From contig OZ020317.1 in the NCBI GenBank assembly GCA_963971305.1, positions 10,868,001-10,932,000 on the forward strand: 64,000 nt of DNA. The letters are read 5' to 3'. The notes beneath the pieces were generated by a model that saw only the letters and a list, made by a program, of their open reading frames with translations, did no database searches and was not told where the DNA came from. The stretch is from Arcuatula senhousia. Lineage: Eukaryota; Mollusca; Bivalvia; Mytilida; Mytilidae. Positions 11,745 to 23,540 of this stretch are shown here, one piece after another; within the stretch, counting starts at the first letter, position 1; each line of letters begins with the position of its first letter. The translations under genes and the position numbers were made by a program.

Positions 11745-13668
11745 AGTGGTACTTAACAACATATATTAGCACTTAAAAGGAGGATAAGCAACATGAAAAA
11801 TATCAAGAAGCTTTGTTGCCTTAAAAACTGTGACAGAAATTTTTGTGACGTCACAGGACACCGTATATAAGCACTAAAGGAGGATTATTTGAGTTGCATG
11901 AAAAAAAGCAAGAAGCTGTGTTGCCTAAACTAGAGGCTCCCAGGAGCCTGAATCGCTAACCTGATCTCTTATGCCAAAGTTTGAATAAATTTCACAAACT
12001 TTCAAGTATACAAAGTTGCAAAACAATCCTTTCAGTGGTTTCAGAGAAGATTTTGGGAAATCAGTTTAAATTAATAGAAAAAACAGTTAAAGAACAATAA
12101 CTACTGTAAGGACCTTTTGATGCTGAACAAAAAAATTTGCTTCCGATTTTCTTTCTCTCTTATAGTTTTTGAGTTATAAGCCAAAAACAATGGTTTGACC
12201 CCCCTGTTCTATTTTTAGCAACGGCGGCCATGTTGGTTGGTTGACATGTATATAATTCACAAACTTGGTAGAGGACATCCTAAAGATCATGTATACCAAG
12301 TATCAATGCAATCCCTTCAGTGATTTAAGAGAAGAAGATTTTTGAAAATCAGTGTAAATTAATGGAAAAAAACAGTTAAACGGGAATAACTCTTAAACCG
12401 CTGATCTGACAATTTAGACCCTGAAATCATTTTTGTAGATCTCAATGAGCTAAACAATTCTACAATGCTAACTTTTCCTCTAGCTCTAACGGTTTTCAAG
12501 ATATTGTCCAAAAACTGCAAAAATGGTCAATTTTGATGATTAAAGGGCAATAACTCCTATAAGGAGTCGTTTCACAACTTCAACTCAATGGAGAGATTCG
12601 TAGAGCTTTTGATGCTGAACAAGGAGGGTTGCTTCGGATTTTCTCTATCTTTTATACTTTTTGAGTTATAAGCCAAAAACAATGGTCTGACCCCCCTGTT
12701 CTATTTTTAGCAACGGCGGCCATGTTGGTTGGTCGACATGTATATAATTCACAAACTTGGTAGAGGACATCCTAAAGTTCATGTATACCAAGTATCAATG
12801 CAATCCCTTCAGTAGTTTTAGAAAAGAAGATTTTTGAAAATCAGTGTAAATTCATGGAAAAAACAGTTAAAGGGGAATAACTCTTAAACGGCTGATCTGA
12901 CAATTTAGACCCTGAAATCATTTTTGTACATCTCAATGAGCTTAACAATTCTGCAATGCTGACTTTACCTCTAGCTCTAACGGTTTTTTAGATATAGTCC
13001 AAAAACTGCAAAAGTGGTCAATTTTGATGATTAAAGGGCATTAACTCCTATAAGGAGTTGTTTCACAACTTCGACTCAATGGAGAGACTCGTAGAGCTTT
13101 TGATGCTGAACAAGGAAGGTTGCTTCCGATTTTCTCTATCTTTTATACTTTTTGAGTTATAAGCCAAAAACAATGGTCTGACCCCCCTATTCTATTTTTA
13201 GCAATGGCGGCCATGTTGGTTGGTCGACATGTATATAATTCACAAACTTGGTAGAGGACATCCTAAAGATCATGTATACCAAGTATCAATGCAATCCCTT
13301 CAGTGGTTTCAGAGAAGAAGATCTTTGAAGAAAAGTTAACGGACGGACGACGGACGACGGACGACAGACGACGGACGACGGACGGATGACGGACGCTTAA
13401 CGATGACAATAGCTCACATGACCCTTTGGGTCAGGTGAGCTAAAAACTGTGACAGAAATTTTTGTGACGTCACAGGACACCGTATATAAGCACTAAAGGA
13501 GTATTTATTGAGTTACATGAAAAATAGCAAGAAGCTTTGTTGCCTAAAAAACTGTGACAGAAGTTTTTGTGACGTCACAGGACATCGTACGCACATTATA
13601 CCACAAGAAACAGATAGTGCCAAAGTGCCACTATATATTTCTTTGCAACAAATTGCAGGCAACATAAT
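11745..13668 (+). mobile_element. Outer tandem-repeat element, interrupted by a nested insertion
   Basis: A repeat of about 107 bp (ACTGTGACAGAAATTTTTGT, GACGTCACAGGACACCGTAT, ATAAGCACTAAAGGAG, AGCAAGAAGCT, TTGCCTAAA) occurs at about 11826-11930, 13444-13550 and partly 13551-13590, with an older diverged part at 11750-11820. The 3' end (13590-13668) has GATAGTGCCAAAGTGCCACT then a weak hairpin ending GCAGGCAACATAA. The same 3' motif, GATAGTGCCAAAGTAACC, ends the element at 51536-53001. The first and second repeats are separated by the nested element at 11932-13441. Confidence 0.7.
11932..13441 (+). mobile_element. Nested Helentron/pearl-like element, about 490-bp tandem core
   Basis: The 5' end has CTAGAGGCTCCCAGGAGCCT with the mini-hairpin GGCTCC-CA-GGAGCC, then GAATCGCTAACCTG. 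The core has about 2.5 copies of a 490-bp unit (landmarks TTTGATGCTGAACAA at about 12118, 12606 and 13096; GGCGGCCATGTTGGTTGG three times). After it comes a GACGGACGACGGAC microsatellite (13333-13396) and a 3' palindrome, AGCTCACATGACCC...GGGTCAGGTGAGCT (13411-13441). The 5' end and 3' hairpin are shared with the element at 45953-47393. Confidence 0.8.
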
Positions 13669-15170
13669 TAAAGTGTCTTAAGCCTAAAGGCTTTTTACAA
13701 CAACCCTTTAAAGATCCCATCTTCAAATATTAATAATCGAGCTACATTCCTCAAGTTCAGCTCTTCAAATACGACCCCAATAATCAAAATAAATATTTGA
13801 TCACTGATAAAGTATAGTGTTGATTCAGATATAATAAGTGGTCACTGTATTTACATAGTCCACTTTACTGACACTCACCATTTATAAATGAACACTTTAT
13901 TTTGAAAGGAAAATGGTGTTATTTGAATGACTGGTACTATTGTATGGGTCAAAGGTCTCTATACTATGTTTACTCTGTCTGAAAAATGTAAGTCATGAAA
14001 AAAAGAAGATTTTGAAAAGAAACCATTAACATTATAATGGTCATCAAGAAACCTGAGTCTCCACCCAGTTAAAAACAAAAGAAAGCTCATTTAAAATAAC
14101 CCTGCTCTACATTTAATGGAAATTTTCTATAAGATATAAATTTGCATTGGAAAATGCTTTAAAAGTAGGAATTAAAGTGTGCTGATACAATGCTGTTTCA
14201 TCAAAATGCATAAAACAGTTTAAAAATTGGTCAAATTATTAAGAACAATTAATACATTCTTTATATCCAGAACATTTTGTATATGAAGTTTCATTCAAAT
14301 CCACTGAGTAGTTAAGGAGGAGCTGTGCAAAATACATGAGCATATGGGCATACACAATATTTGTACGGTCACAGACAGACAGACACGATGAACAACTATA
14401 TTCAATTCAATGCTTAAATTTTAATCTATGGCAAAAATGAAGGGTGAAAAATTACTTACTGAAAATTTAAATATTCTGGAAACATAAGCTAGACATTCAT
14501 TGTGCCTTCATTGTATATTTTTTGCTGCTTGAATTTGACAATAAATATCCATATAAATTGAATTTCACTTACATTTTAAAGAAAGGCCAAGATTTAAAGA
14601 GTGGGTGGTTTATTTAAACTAATAAATCAAAATCTAAACTTCTATATGAGGCCATTTATCAATCTTAGATTGAAATTTTTTTGCCATAAAAGTTGTTGCT
14701 GTTAAAATAATTCAAACACCACACCCATCCCAATCTGGTATTTTTTTTAATGGAATGTAACTCTTAATTATTTATTCCATGGTTGTAAAGAGGTTTTAAC
14801 ATGGATTGTCATTGATTTCTTTAATATTTTGCCCTGAGTGTTATAGGTTATTGTTATACATGTAATACATTCCTATTTTTCCCCTCAGCATAAATATAAT
14901 TAATCTAAAAAAATTTCAGGACATGTAACAACTATCAACAATATTTACAAGAGCTTAATATGACTTGATTTACATTTTCCTGTCTTGTCCTTGGTCAGAC
15001 CACCACAGGTGAGCCCTCGCACTCCCTGACGTTGATCAAATTACAGGTACATTACAGGTATATTGCATGACAAAGGTAAATAAATAAACAAATGATATTG
15101 TCATCATAGGTGCACCTAGATGCACTGATATTTGGGGGGATTTATTGCATTGATTTAACTTTGAATTATA
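13669..15170. other. AT-rich non-coding stretch
   Basis: 14270-14400 carries a repeat-like block with a GACAGACAGACAC run (14373-14385). 14980-15045 is locally GC-richer (CACCACAGGTGAGCCCTCGC) but has no supporting exon. Otherwise nothing recognised. Confidence 0.4.
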
Positions 15171-15174
15171 TGTG

Positions 15175-15745
15175 GGAGGATTGGAGGAGATATGGTTTGA
15201 CCTGTTGTTCCGGAGTCAGCTGGAACATTGTCAAAATACAAGGCTTTTACCTTTATTAAGATGTTTAGATCTTTTTCAACAAATAAATAAATTTTCTTTG
15301 AATTAAAATGAAGTCAGATACATTTTGAGAAAAGAAATAGGAATGTAACTTTATAGTAATGTGGGAGACTAGAAGGATATTTGGTTTGACCTGTTGTTTT
15401 TCAAGTTTTAAAGTTGTCAGGAACTTTGTCAATAAATAAATGTATTGTCTTGAGATTAATATTACTATCATAAGTCAAAGATAATTTATAACAATAATAT
15501 AGGAGGGCCCTGATATTTTCAAGTAGTGGATGTGAATAGATGTACATCATATAAAATTTCAAAATTTAAAAGTTTAAAATTCAAATTATTAATATTAAGT
15601 TTAATATTACTATCTTACGGCAAAGATAATTTAGAACAATGATGAGGAAAGGCCCTGATATTTTCAAGTAGTGGATGTGAATAGATGTACATCATATGAT
15701 AAAATTACAAAATTTAAAAGTTTAAAATTTAAATTATTATGTTAG
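15175..15745. repeat. Two interleaved local direct repeats
   Basis: GGTTTGACCTGTTGTT with its flanks occurs at about 15193 and 15382 (about 188 bp apart). AGGGCCCTGATATTTTCAAG or its variant, followed by TAGTGGATGTGAATAGATGT, occurs at about 15504 and 15650 (about 150 bp apart). Both are non-coding tandem duplications. Confidence 0.75.
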
Positions 15746-16671
15746 TGTTGCAAGCATTTTAATGTAAAAAGTTTGCAAAATTGCATGAGACTCAAAATTA
15801 TCTGTGGAAGAAACAATCGTTCTGTAGGAAACATTCAGATTTCTCTGAAGATTTTGAAAATGTCTGCGCATGCAGAAAAACTGCAGGAAATAGTAACAGT
15901 GACATTATACCCCCAAACTATCTTGTCCCCTTGATTCAAATAATCAATGGAATGGATTTACTTTTTGTATTTATGCGATCTTTTAAGGCAATGTCCTTCT
16001 CATAATAAGTCAATTCATCCACCATGCCACCATCTTTACTTCAATTACACAGATTTGGAACCTTAAATTGCATATTGACCGCTAGGTTCACTGCCAGTCC
16101 GTATGAATTTTGCAGGTCAACATTTTAGCATATTGACCTGTTGCAAAGTCAATAAATGTTCAATATACATTTTCAACCACAGAAGTACTAATGAACTGTT
16201 AACCTATAATAAGTAACAACCAATTTTTCTAAAATTTCCATTCATAAAATACAGGAAAAATCAATTAAAAACTCAAATTTCAACTTTCAAGTATAAGTCA
16301 AACTATTGAAAACTCTATGTAAGCAGTTTAAATTGACTTAACCTTAATCTCGGAGAGAAAATGAATATCGTAAAACTTTTGTACATAAGGAGGTACAAGG
16401 ATTAAATACACGTTTATTTGATGTGACAAAATGGGTTTACTAAAGAAAGATCTAAAGCAGCATGGATTAGAATAAGCCAAGCGTAGGAGAATAAACTTTG
16501 ACTAGAAGGTCATAAAACTGATTTCTTTAACTTATCAACATATACTTTGTATCTATGTTTCTTTTGAAATAGCATCGAGTGACAAAGACAACATTACATT
16601 TGGAGTAAACTAGGAATACTGTGAGCAAGCTCACAGACGGATACATTCTGCTTCAAATCAAACATCTATAT
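15746..16671. other. AT-rich non-coding stretch
   Basis: A 74-codon plus-strand ORF at 15781-16005 has no recognisable product and no splice support. No repeat structure was identified. Confidence 0.4.
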
Positions 16672-16950
16672 TAGAAAAAAAAATCTGTCAAATGTAAAAT
16701 ATGGCCAGATTTTGTTAAACAGGAAGTAGGTGAGGGACGTATCTGAATCGTATCCCACCTTATGGGACCCCAACCTGATGCTGTATACCAAATATCAAGT
16801 GACTGTGATTAGTAGTTGCTAAGAAAACTGTTACGAAAATTTCTTCCCCACCTGCAGGCTGTGCACCAGCTGGCAACCCGCCCGTCAGACATGATCACCA
16901 TTTCATAACCTAGATTTTTCACTCCGAGAAATCCGGCCAAAAACTGTAGG
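16672..16950. repeat. Dispersed AACAGGAAGTAG-family repeat
   Basis: The fullest copy in the window: AAACAGGAAGTAGGTGAG, CACCTTATGGGACCCC, ACCAAATATCAAGTGACTGT, AAAACTGTTACGAAAATTTC, CCCGCCCGTC, then TTTTTCACTCCGAGAAATC. The same core words recur as the tandem unit of the array at 51590-52890. Confidence 0.75.
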
Positions 16951-19385
16951 TCCAATTATCTCCTCTGAATGTTTTCCTTGAGCAATGAAATATTCTATGC
17001 ACATCTCAATATAATGTACTTCTCATCAGCATCTATATAGCAACTTATGTGATATAAAGTGGACAGACAGACAGTCAGACAAGACAGAAGAACATGCCAG
17101 ATAGACATGGTGTATGCCTCCAACTAAATTGTTTTCGGAGATATATAAACTCAAAATCACAGTAAATTTAAAACACTTGATTCAAAATAAAATTTTAGCT
17201 TAATGCAATGACTTACCACTTAATCTTCTATATCGATGTGTTAGAGAATTCATCCTTCAAAGTTTAAGTAAAATCCCATAAGCAAAAGAATACACTTTGT
17301 TAACTTCTGAATGACTTTGTCCGTTCTAAATGTCTTTGAACAAAATAACAGTTTATCAAAATCAATACTTCAAATAATTTATCCTGCAAAGTTTTAGAAG
17401 AAAGTCACAACAGAAAAAAACAATTGACTTTTTAATTTTGTGTCCAATGTCTTATCTTAAGTATTCCACAGTTGAAGAAAAGTGATACATTAAAGAATTC
17501 ATCCTTCAAATCAAAGAAAAACTTATAAACCACAATAAACAATATTTCTCCTTTAAATTTTGCAATTCCAAATTGTCTATGCTAAATCCCAAATTACTGT
17601 TTAGCAATTGTGAAAAAAAATATGCAGGCTCCTATAAATCCATACTTATATTATAAAGAAGGTACTTTACTGACTATTTAAAAAATAAAAACAAAATCCA
17701 CAACAGGAGTCAGGATTTCGATTTTAACCATTAAAGTACTATGTAAATAAGACATCAAGCTAACGTCATCGCCGATCCATCCTCTATTCATGAGGTTTTA
17801 CAAATTTGTAAAAAGTCGTAACCTATAAAAAGGTCTAAACTTATAAAAGTGAATCGAACTATAGACTGAGAGATTTTACCAATAAGGGTAATTTATTGTT
17901 GTGTATATATCTATATAACCCCGACTGTTACAACTCACACGACCTTTGAACCCTAGATCACCACTGAGGCCTTTTATTGAAAAATTGAATTTTGAAAGTT
18001 GTAAATTTAAATGGTTATATTTATTGGCGTGTATCTTTGAAAGGCTTAAGGGCAATATTGTTTCGTAAGGGACAATTGGAGTTTTTATTAGGTCGAGGGT
18101 ATATCTCCACTTTAATCTTGTCCAATTTATCGCTAATTATATATTGACCATACATGGTCAAGAGAATACCCTATACTTAGGTAATGTTTAGACAATAATT
18201 ATATCATGTTTAAATCAAACGAGAGCGACTTGATCTTGAACAACAAATTATCTTGAACATCGGTAATTTTTAGAGATTATAATTATATCATGTCTTAATT
18301 GAACAAGTTTAACAAGGGTGTCCATTATGGACATAAATTGGTTTTGTTTATATGATCATTACAATGTATATCAAAATCAAATTAAACAAGATTGTCCATC
18401 ACAGACAAATTGATTTCTTTGTCCTCCAATACTAACGGTATCTTGATTTTAAATTTAACAAGGGGGTGTTTACTTTCAAATGATGAAATACTTAGTGTTG
18501 TTGAACATAATCTTAACCAATCATCGTGAATGGGTACCTACATGAATTACAGACATTAATGACCACTCAATGATTGGTAAATTATCAAATAACAATTGAT
18601 CTAGCTATGGTCCCAACAAAGTAATTGTTTGTTTGTTTTTTTAAGAGTTCTAATCTTCATGGGTATCAATCACATTTAACATTTATTATTAACTCATTTA
18701 AAGAGAAAATAGAGGTATAAATGCCATTAAAGATATTAGATATTACAAGTATAGTTCAGAAGGGGCTAGGTAGGTTACAGTTACCTTATATCTTGATATG
18801 CTGGTACTTTGTACTTTGAATAATTTTCTAGTTCAAGTGATGACAAACAGACAGACAGGCACTGAAAACCGTATAACTCCTGCATCTCTGATAACGGGCT
18901 TACATGATGATGCTTGTAGGGATCAAACATTTACAAGGAATAAGTCCAAAGTAAAGCTTCAATATAATAGCAGTGGATCCAGTTAGTTAGTTATTTCTTT
19001 ACTCCCAAGCAGCACAATTTCGGCTATATCCGGGAGATGAACATGAAAGTGGTGATACAATGAACATGAAATGATGATGAAGTGGAGGAAATGGGGACAC
19101 AAGGCCAATCGGGTAGGTGAGTTTTGACTGCCACTGGAAAAGGGAGTGTGGATAGGGACGGGAAATTTTGCCTCCTGCATGGGGATCCTACGGGTCCTAC
19201 TCTTACCGAGACCTGCAGCAGGGTTCTTTTACGTGCAAGGAACCTGACATTTTGAGGGGTGTTCTGGGGCATGGAACCTACCCTACCATCGTTGGTAGTC
19301 TATGGTCAGAATCTCCCCCCCCCCCCCAAACTTTAAAAATATCATCCTCAGCAGACTAATGCACAGAGCCACCCCCACTTTTATA
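16951..19385. other. AT-rich non-coding stretch with a moderately GC-rich block at 18980-19330
   Basis: 17050-17080 carries GACAGACAGACAGTCAGAC. 18980-19330 is GC-richer, with short overlapping ORFs in several frames, none convincing. It reads as an interspersed repeat (GGTTCTTTTACGTGCAAGG on the plus strand) ending in a C12-13 run near 19315. 17930-17975 (minus) has weak tRNA A-box and B-box-like words set too close together to be a tRNA gene. Confidence 0.4.
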
Positions 19386-19490
19386 AACAAGAATATGTCT
19401 GAAAGACATAATGCTCCATCTCCCAGCAGAAGATAGATGGACAAATGGAGGGACTGATGAACAGACTGGAACACTTTATGCCCGTCTGCT
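19386..19490 (+). mobile_element. Short remnant of a hairpin/tandem element (5' end type)
   Basis: AACAAGAATATGTCTGAAAG begins with the same AACAAG signature, followed by the mini-hairpin TATGTCT-GAA-AGACATA (19394-19410). It goes on to AATGCTCCATCTCCCAGCAG and a GGAACACTTTATGCCC end. Only about 100 bp; no tandem core. Confidence 0.5.
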
Positions 19491-20439
19491 CCTTCAAACC
19501 ATACAAGTTTAAATAACATGTGTGATGTTTATTTAAAAGATAAAAGATTGCACTTTGAATCACAAAAATTAAAAGGCTTGCACTCATTTAAATTGATGAC
19601 ATGCACTTACATCATTTGCATTTAAAATTTCAACACAGAAAACTTTTAAATTTAAGGTCAAACTTTACTAGACATTTAACATGCATCAATCTTACTTCAA
19701 AAGAACTTTACTGTCACTTAAATAGAACGACAATTAAAAGTACAATATACATGTTGACATTCATTAGGTTTTAATGACCTTGAGAAAATGGTACAAGAGT
19801 TATGGCTCTTTGATTTTGGTTAATGAACACCACATGAAAGAAAATTCACAGGTGTTGAACGTGATTCATTCCACAGGTGAGATGCAATTATCTTTTCAAT
19901 GCATTTTCAATAAAAAACGACTTGTGCAGTAAACGTTAACATGCATGTATTCACTGCATGAAGTAAAATGAAAATGTTAATTTTCTTGTTTAGTGTATTA
20001 TAAAGACCACCAGGAGAGAAAAACCTTTACGGATGGCTATTCAGTTTTTTTAGTATTTTAAATTTAAGCAAGAAACATAAATGGGTAAAAGAATAACACA
20101 ATCTTAAACTAAGGCTCTCCATCCCCTTACTCTTTTCTAGAACAATCATGAAGACAAAGGGGAATAACTCTAAAAACAGTTGAGACATCTTTCTATACTC
20201 ATTAACCATTTTTACAGGGTTATGATCCCAGTTATCAAATAACTTCAAACAAAAACAGGGACTTTTTAGAGCTTTGATGCTGATTAGAACTTTTTGAATC
20301 TCTTTTTTTGACCAAATGTTCTACATTGTATTTTTATTCATTTAAAGTTTGATAACCTTCAAGTTTAAGAAAAAAACATTTTCATGACAGAAAACGCCAC
20401 TCAGTAGATATGTACAAGTCTCAAGCAATACCCTTGTCC

Positions 20440-20612
20440 ATACATATCTTTATAAAAAAAGACCATGTCCAAAAAACACAATGCCCCATCACGCAACATT
20501 TGGAACAGATAGATGGATGAATGGACAGACAGACAGATGGACGGACGGATGGACGGACCCGAACACTATATGCCATCCTTCTTTTGTAGATGGGGCATAA
20601 AAAAAAATCCTG
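20440..20612 (+). mobile_element. 3' part of a hairpin/tandem element
   Basis: A GGAC/GACA-type microsatellite (20521-20558), then GGACCCGAACACTATATGCC, a 3' hairpin ATGCCATC...GATGGGGCAT and an A-run. The sequence before the microsatellite (CACAATGCCCCATCACGCAA) is also part of the element. The minus-strand fragment at 60862-60945 carries the same 3' end. Confidence 0.65.
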
Positions 20613-20927
20613 TCAAATAAAAAAGATGTAACTGGGAAAATTAACTAACCTAGCTGATTTGGGATGGATGAATGAACTTGAACATCTTTGGAAGGTTGGG
20701 CATAAAAAACACTCAGATAATGTGGTTTGTATCAATTTTCATATGTTGCCTTGACCCCAGAGATTTGATAGCCCACTTAAAGAAATAAACATTTATCTGT
20801 AAGCAGCAGACTTCAGAACCACAAATTTAAGAATCTACAAACTGACTGGTTTTTATCAAACCACAAATATTAGTACCAACGAAAATGAATGATTCCACAG
20901 TATCAGAAAACTATAAAATCGACCTAC

Positions 20928-21298
20928 CTTCTGTAGCATTCAATGGAGATTTCCTCTTCGAGCTCTTGTCTTGTCTTGTCCTTCTTCTTTTCTCTCCCTC
21001 CTTTTCTTCCTCTCCACCATCAGGAATGACCTTTGAACTTTGACCTTCAGTCATGGACTCTTGAGTTTTGGATGAACTTGAAGCATCTTTTGGGATGACT
21101 GAAAAATCTACAGATGAAGTGAATGATGAACTAGTAGTTTGAGACAATTTTGGTTTTGGTGTTGTTATTGAAACTGACGTCTGCTTTGAAGCTGTATCCT
21201 CAGTTGGGAGAACTTGGATGTCCTCATTCTTGACCTCTGTTGCCATGACAACTGTAGTCTGCTTCTCTGGTTCTTTTTCAGGAGATTTTTCTTTTTCC
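20928..21298 (-). CDS. SVIL: Supervillin-like gene, coding exon 5 (last one in the window)
   Basis: A 371-base exon. Acceptor TTGTGCAG|GG at 21299 and donor GAAG|GTAGGT at 20927; phase 2 in, phase 1 out, 123 whole codons. Content: an acidic/basic start (EKEKSPEKEPEKQ), a Ser/Thr-rich middle (TTSSSFTSSVDFSVIPKD), then GGEEEKEGEKRRRTRQDK and a basic tail KSSKRKSPLNATEG. The RRRTRQDKSSKRK stretch could act as a nuclear-localisation-type signal, as is known for vertebrate supervillin, but that is inference. The composition matches exon 4. The reading frame must continue in an exon further left that I could not find. Confidence 0.75.
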
Positions 21299-21949
21299 CT
21301 GCACAAGAAATCAAAAGTTAAAAACTGTCAGATATGTTTGAGACTCATCAGAGGCATTCTTCTTAAAAGGATCAATCAATGAATAACAGATACTAATAGT
21401 AGTGGGTTCAGAGAAATCTGCTTGCTGCAAATTCAACATCATTATTCCAACAGAAAAATTACAGGCCCAATTCACGTGGTGTAACTGCATTCTGCTGCAT
21501 TGAATTACTTCAAGACAAAAAAAATTCTATTGTTTTTCAGAAGTTTTTATGATGAAAGGCCAAACAAATTATTTTATGTGTTATTTGTTTTTGTTTCCAG
21601 TAATACACTGTAATGTATATATCTTTTATGCAGAAATTACATTCAATAAAAGGAAACTAAAAGGAACAAAAATGCATTCTTTTTTTTGGGGGGGGAGGGG
21701 GAGGGGTTTACAGGTTAAGTTGTATATGTAAACATGTAAATGCACTAAATATCCCAACAAAGTTCATAAATTTAAACGTTCTTTGACTTAATTCTGACTC
21801 ACGACCAAGAAATAAATAAAGATTCTTTACAAGTAATTTAAACATTGAATACCAATTTAATTTATAATAATTAAAATTTGTCAAAAATCTTGAATCAATT
21901 TTTAAATTTACACAGACAGTTCCATTACTTCCAAGTACATTGAGAATTT

Positions 21950-22130
21950 GTACTGTAAAAGCATAGATTTCTGCTGGGTGATATTTTTGCGGTTGTGTCA
22001 AGTCAACCAGTCCCATGGGGAATAAATTCCAGATTTATCTTACTATTCATATTATATTCTCAAATAATAAATCATTCGTATGGGGGATATTTTCGTGAAA
22101 AATTTGTGACTGTGAATTAAGTGAAAAAAG
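21950..22130. mobile_element. Truncated TA-type MITE
   Basis: The left end begins TACTGTAAAAGCATAGATTT. The right part (22080-22125, GGGGGATATTTTCGTG then GTGACTGTGAATTAA) matches the inner right part of the MITE at 33866-34083. The terminal right repeat is missing, so this copy is truncated or diverged. Confidence 0.5.
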
Positions 22131-22139
22131 CAGAGGTAC

Positions 22140-22345
22140 CAATGGGGTATCCGAATATCAAAAGTCCGAAAGGGCAGAGACAAAACCAGTAAACACCAAC
22201 AAGAACGGGACAAAAACAGACAACATGTAAAACATGGAAACACAAAATATCTGAATATCAATCAACAATGCGAACTCCAGTCGAAACAAGAGTGAACTCA
22301 TGTGCTCCGGAAGAATAAGCAGTCCCTGCTTGTGAAACATGTGAA
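22140..22345 (-). repeat. Interspersed bivalve-type repeat, copy 1
   Basis: Read on the minus strand it contains GCAGGGACTGCTTATTCTTC, CCGGAGCACATGAGTTCACT, a T/G-rich stretch and a TTTTGTCTCTGCCCTTTCGG end. The copy at 32560-32765 (plus strand) shares the CTTACTCTTCTGGAGCACCT block and the same order of motifs. I recall this block as widespread in mussel sequences; the element class (LINE tail or SINE) is not determined. Confidence 0.6.
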
Positions 22346-23540
22346 AAGAACCCTCACACGAAAATTTCTATGTTCACAGTAATTGTTAAAACAAAAGAAA
22401 ATATTTATTAAGCATGGCCTTAGTCCTTATCTTGACAAAATACACATGTAAACAAATTAATAAACATATGTTTCTATTACTTCAGCATGTTGGTAATTTT
22501 AATCATAGCTAAAGATAATTGGATTCCAACTGTAAAAAAGAATGGATGCATAAAGTTTGGATTTTTGCAATTTATGTAAATCTACATGCCAAATTAATTG
22601 GAAAATAGACATTTGGCAAAAATTATATCTTATTAAAAAACAATTTAGACTCGATTATAAGTTTCATATGCAAATATCATCTAAATTCATTTTTAAATAA
22701 CTTTTCAAAAATCTTTTTTAAAGAATAATAACTTTATGTATCCATGCATGCCATATTCAAATCATAATTGTAAAATGTATTGCCCAGAACTTTGGTGTAA
22801 TTCTGATTTGTTACATTTTATTGATGCATTTGAAGCTTAAGACAAGCTAAATATACTAAGTGAAAGTCAACCTAATTTGTTAAATTCTTCAGTACAGAAA
22901 AGCTAACACCCTAAATATTTTTTTTTTCAGATATTGTCTTAGAGTTATCCCCCTTTGACCAGTGACTGAAAAATGACAACTTGTGTGGCAGGACTTGCAA
23001 CATTGCCAAATTCTATCATGTATTAAACATGGTTTGTTTTCTTTGCAGAATAAATGGAAGGTAACGTTAGTACTTTAAGATGAGAAAAAAATCTTTCATG
23101 GAAGTACATGGAAAGTCTTTGGTGAGAGGTCATTAAAGATGGTTATACAAGATTAGCTCTATTTTACATTCTATGTCAGTCTGGAATTTCTTTGCAGTTT
23201 GTTTGACTCATAAGTACTCTTTATAGGGAATAACTTAGTGCACATAGTAATCATCTATGATTTGTATGTAGGAAAAAAGTATTAACCAAAATGGAGATCT
23301 CAAAAACTAATGCAAGTTATTATAAACAAATATCATAATATAGTACCTACATGTAGTAACACAGATTTCAAAGATTTTTGGAGAGTGGTAAAAAACCAAT
23401 GTATTATATTTTAGGCTGTTATTTTTTGACTAGATGTTAATTAAATGCAAAACATAACAAAAGATTTGCATAATTTTACAAAAAGGAATTATGGTTTATA
23501 TAGTTTCATACATGTAGGTTGCATTTTACATAGGGCATAC

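Larger units (their letters stand above)
21299..23540 (-). other. Intron 4 of the supervillin-like gene
   Basis: A 2.2-kb intron between exons 4 and 5, bounded by GTATGC and TTGTGCAG. AT-rich. It holds a truncated MITE (21950-22130), an interspersed repeat (22140-22345, minus orientation) and a G-rich tract at 21680-21706. No coding signal was seen. Confidence 0.7.

Noticed and set aside
17930..17975. tRNA-like A-box and B-box words on the minus strand
   Set aside because: The boxes are only about 18 bases apart and no cloverleaf can be drawn; at most a decayed SINE.
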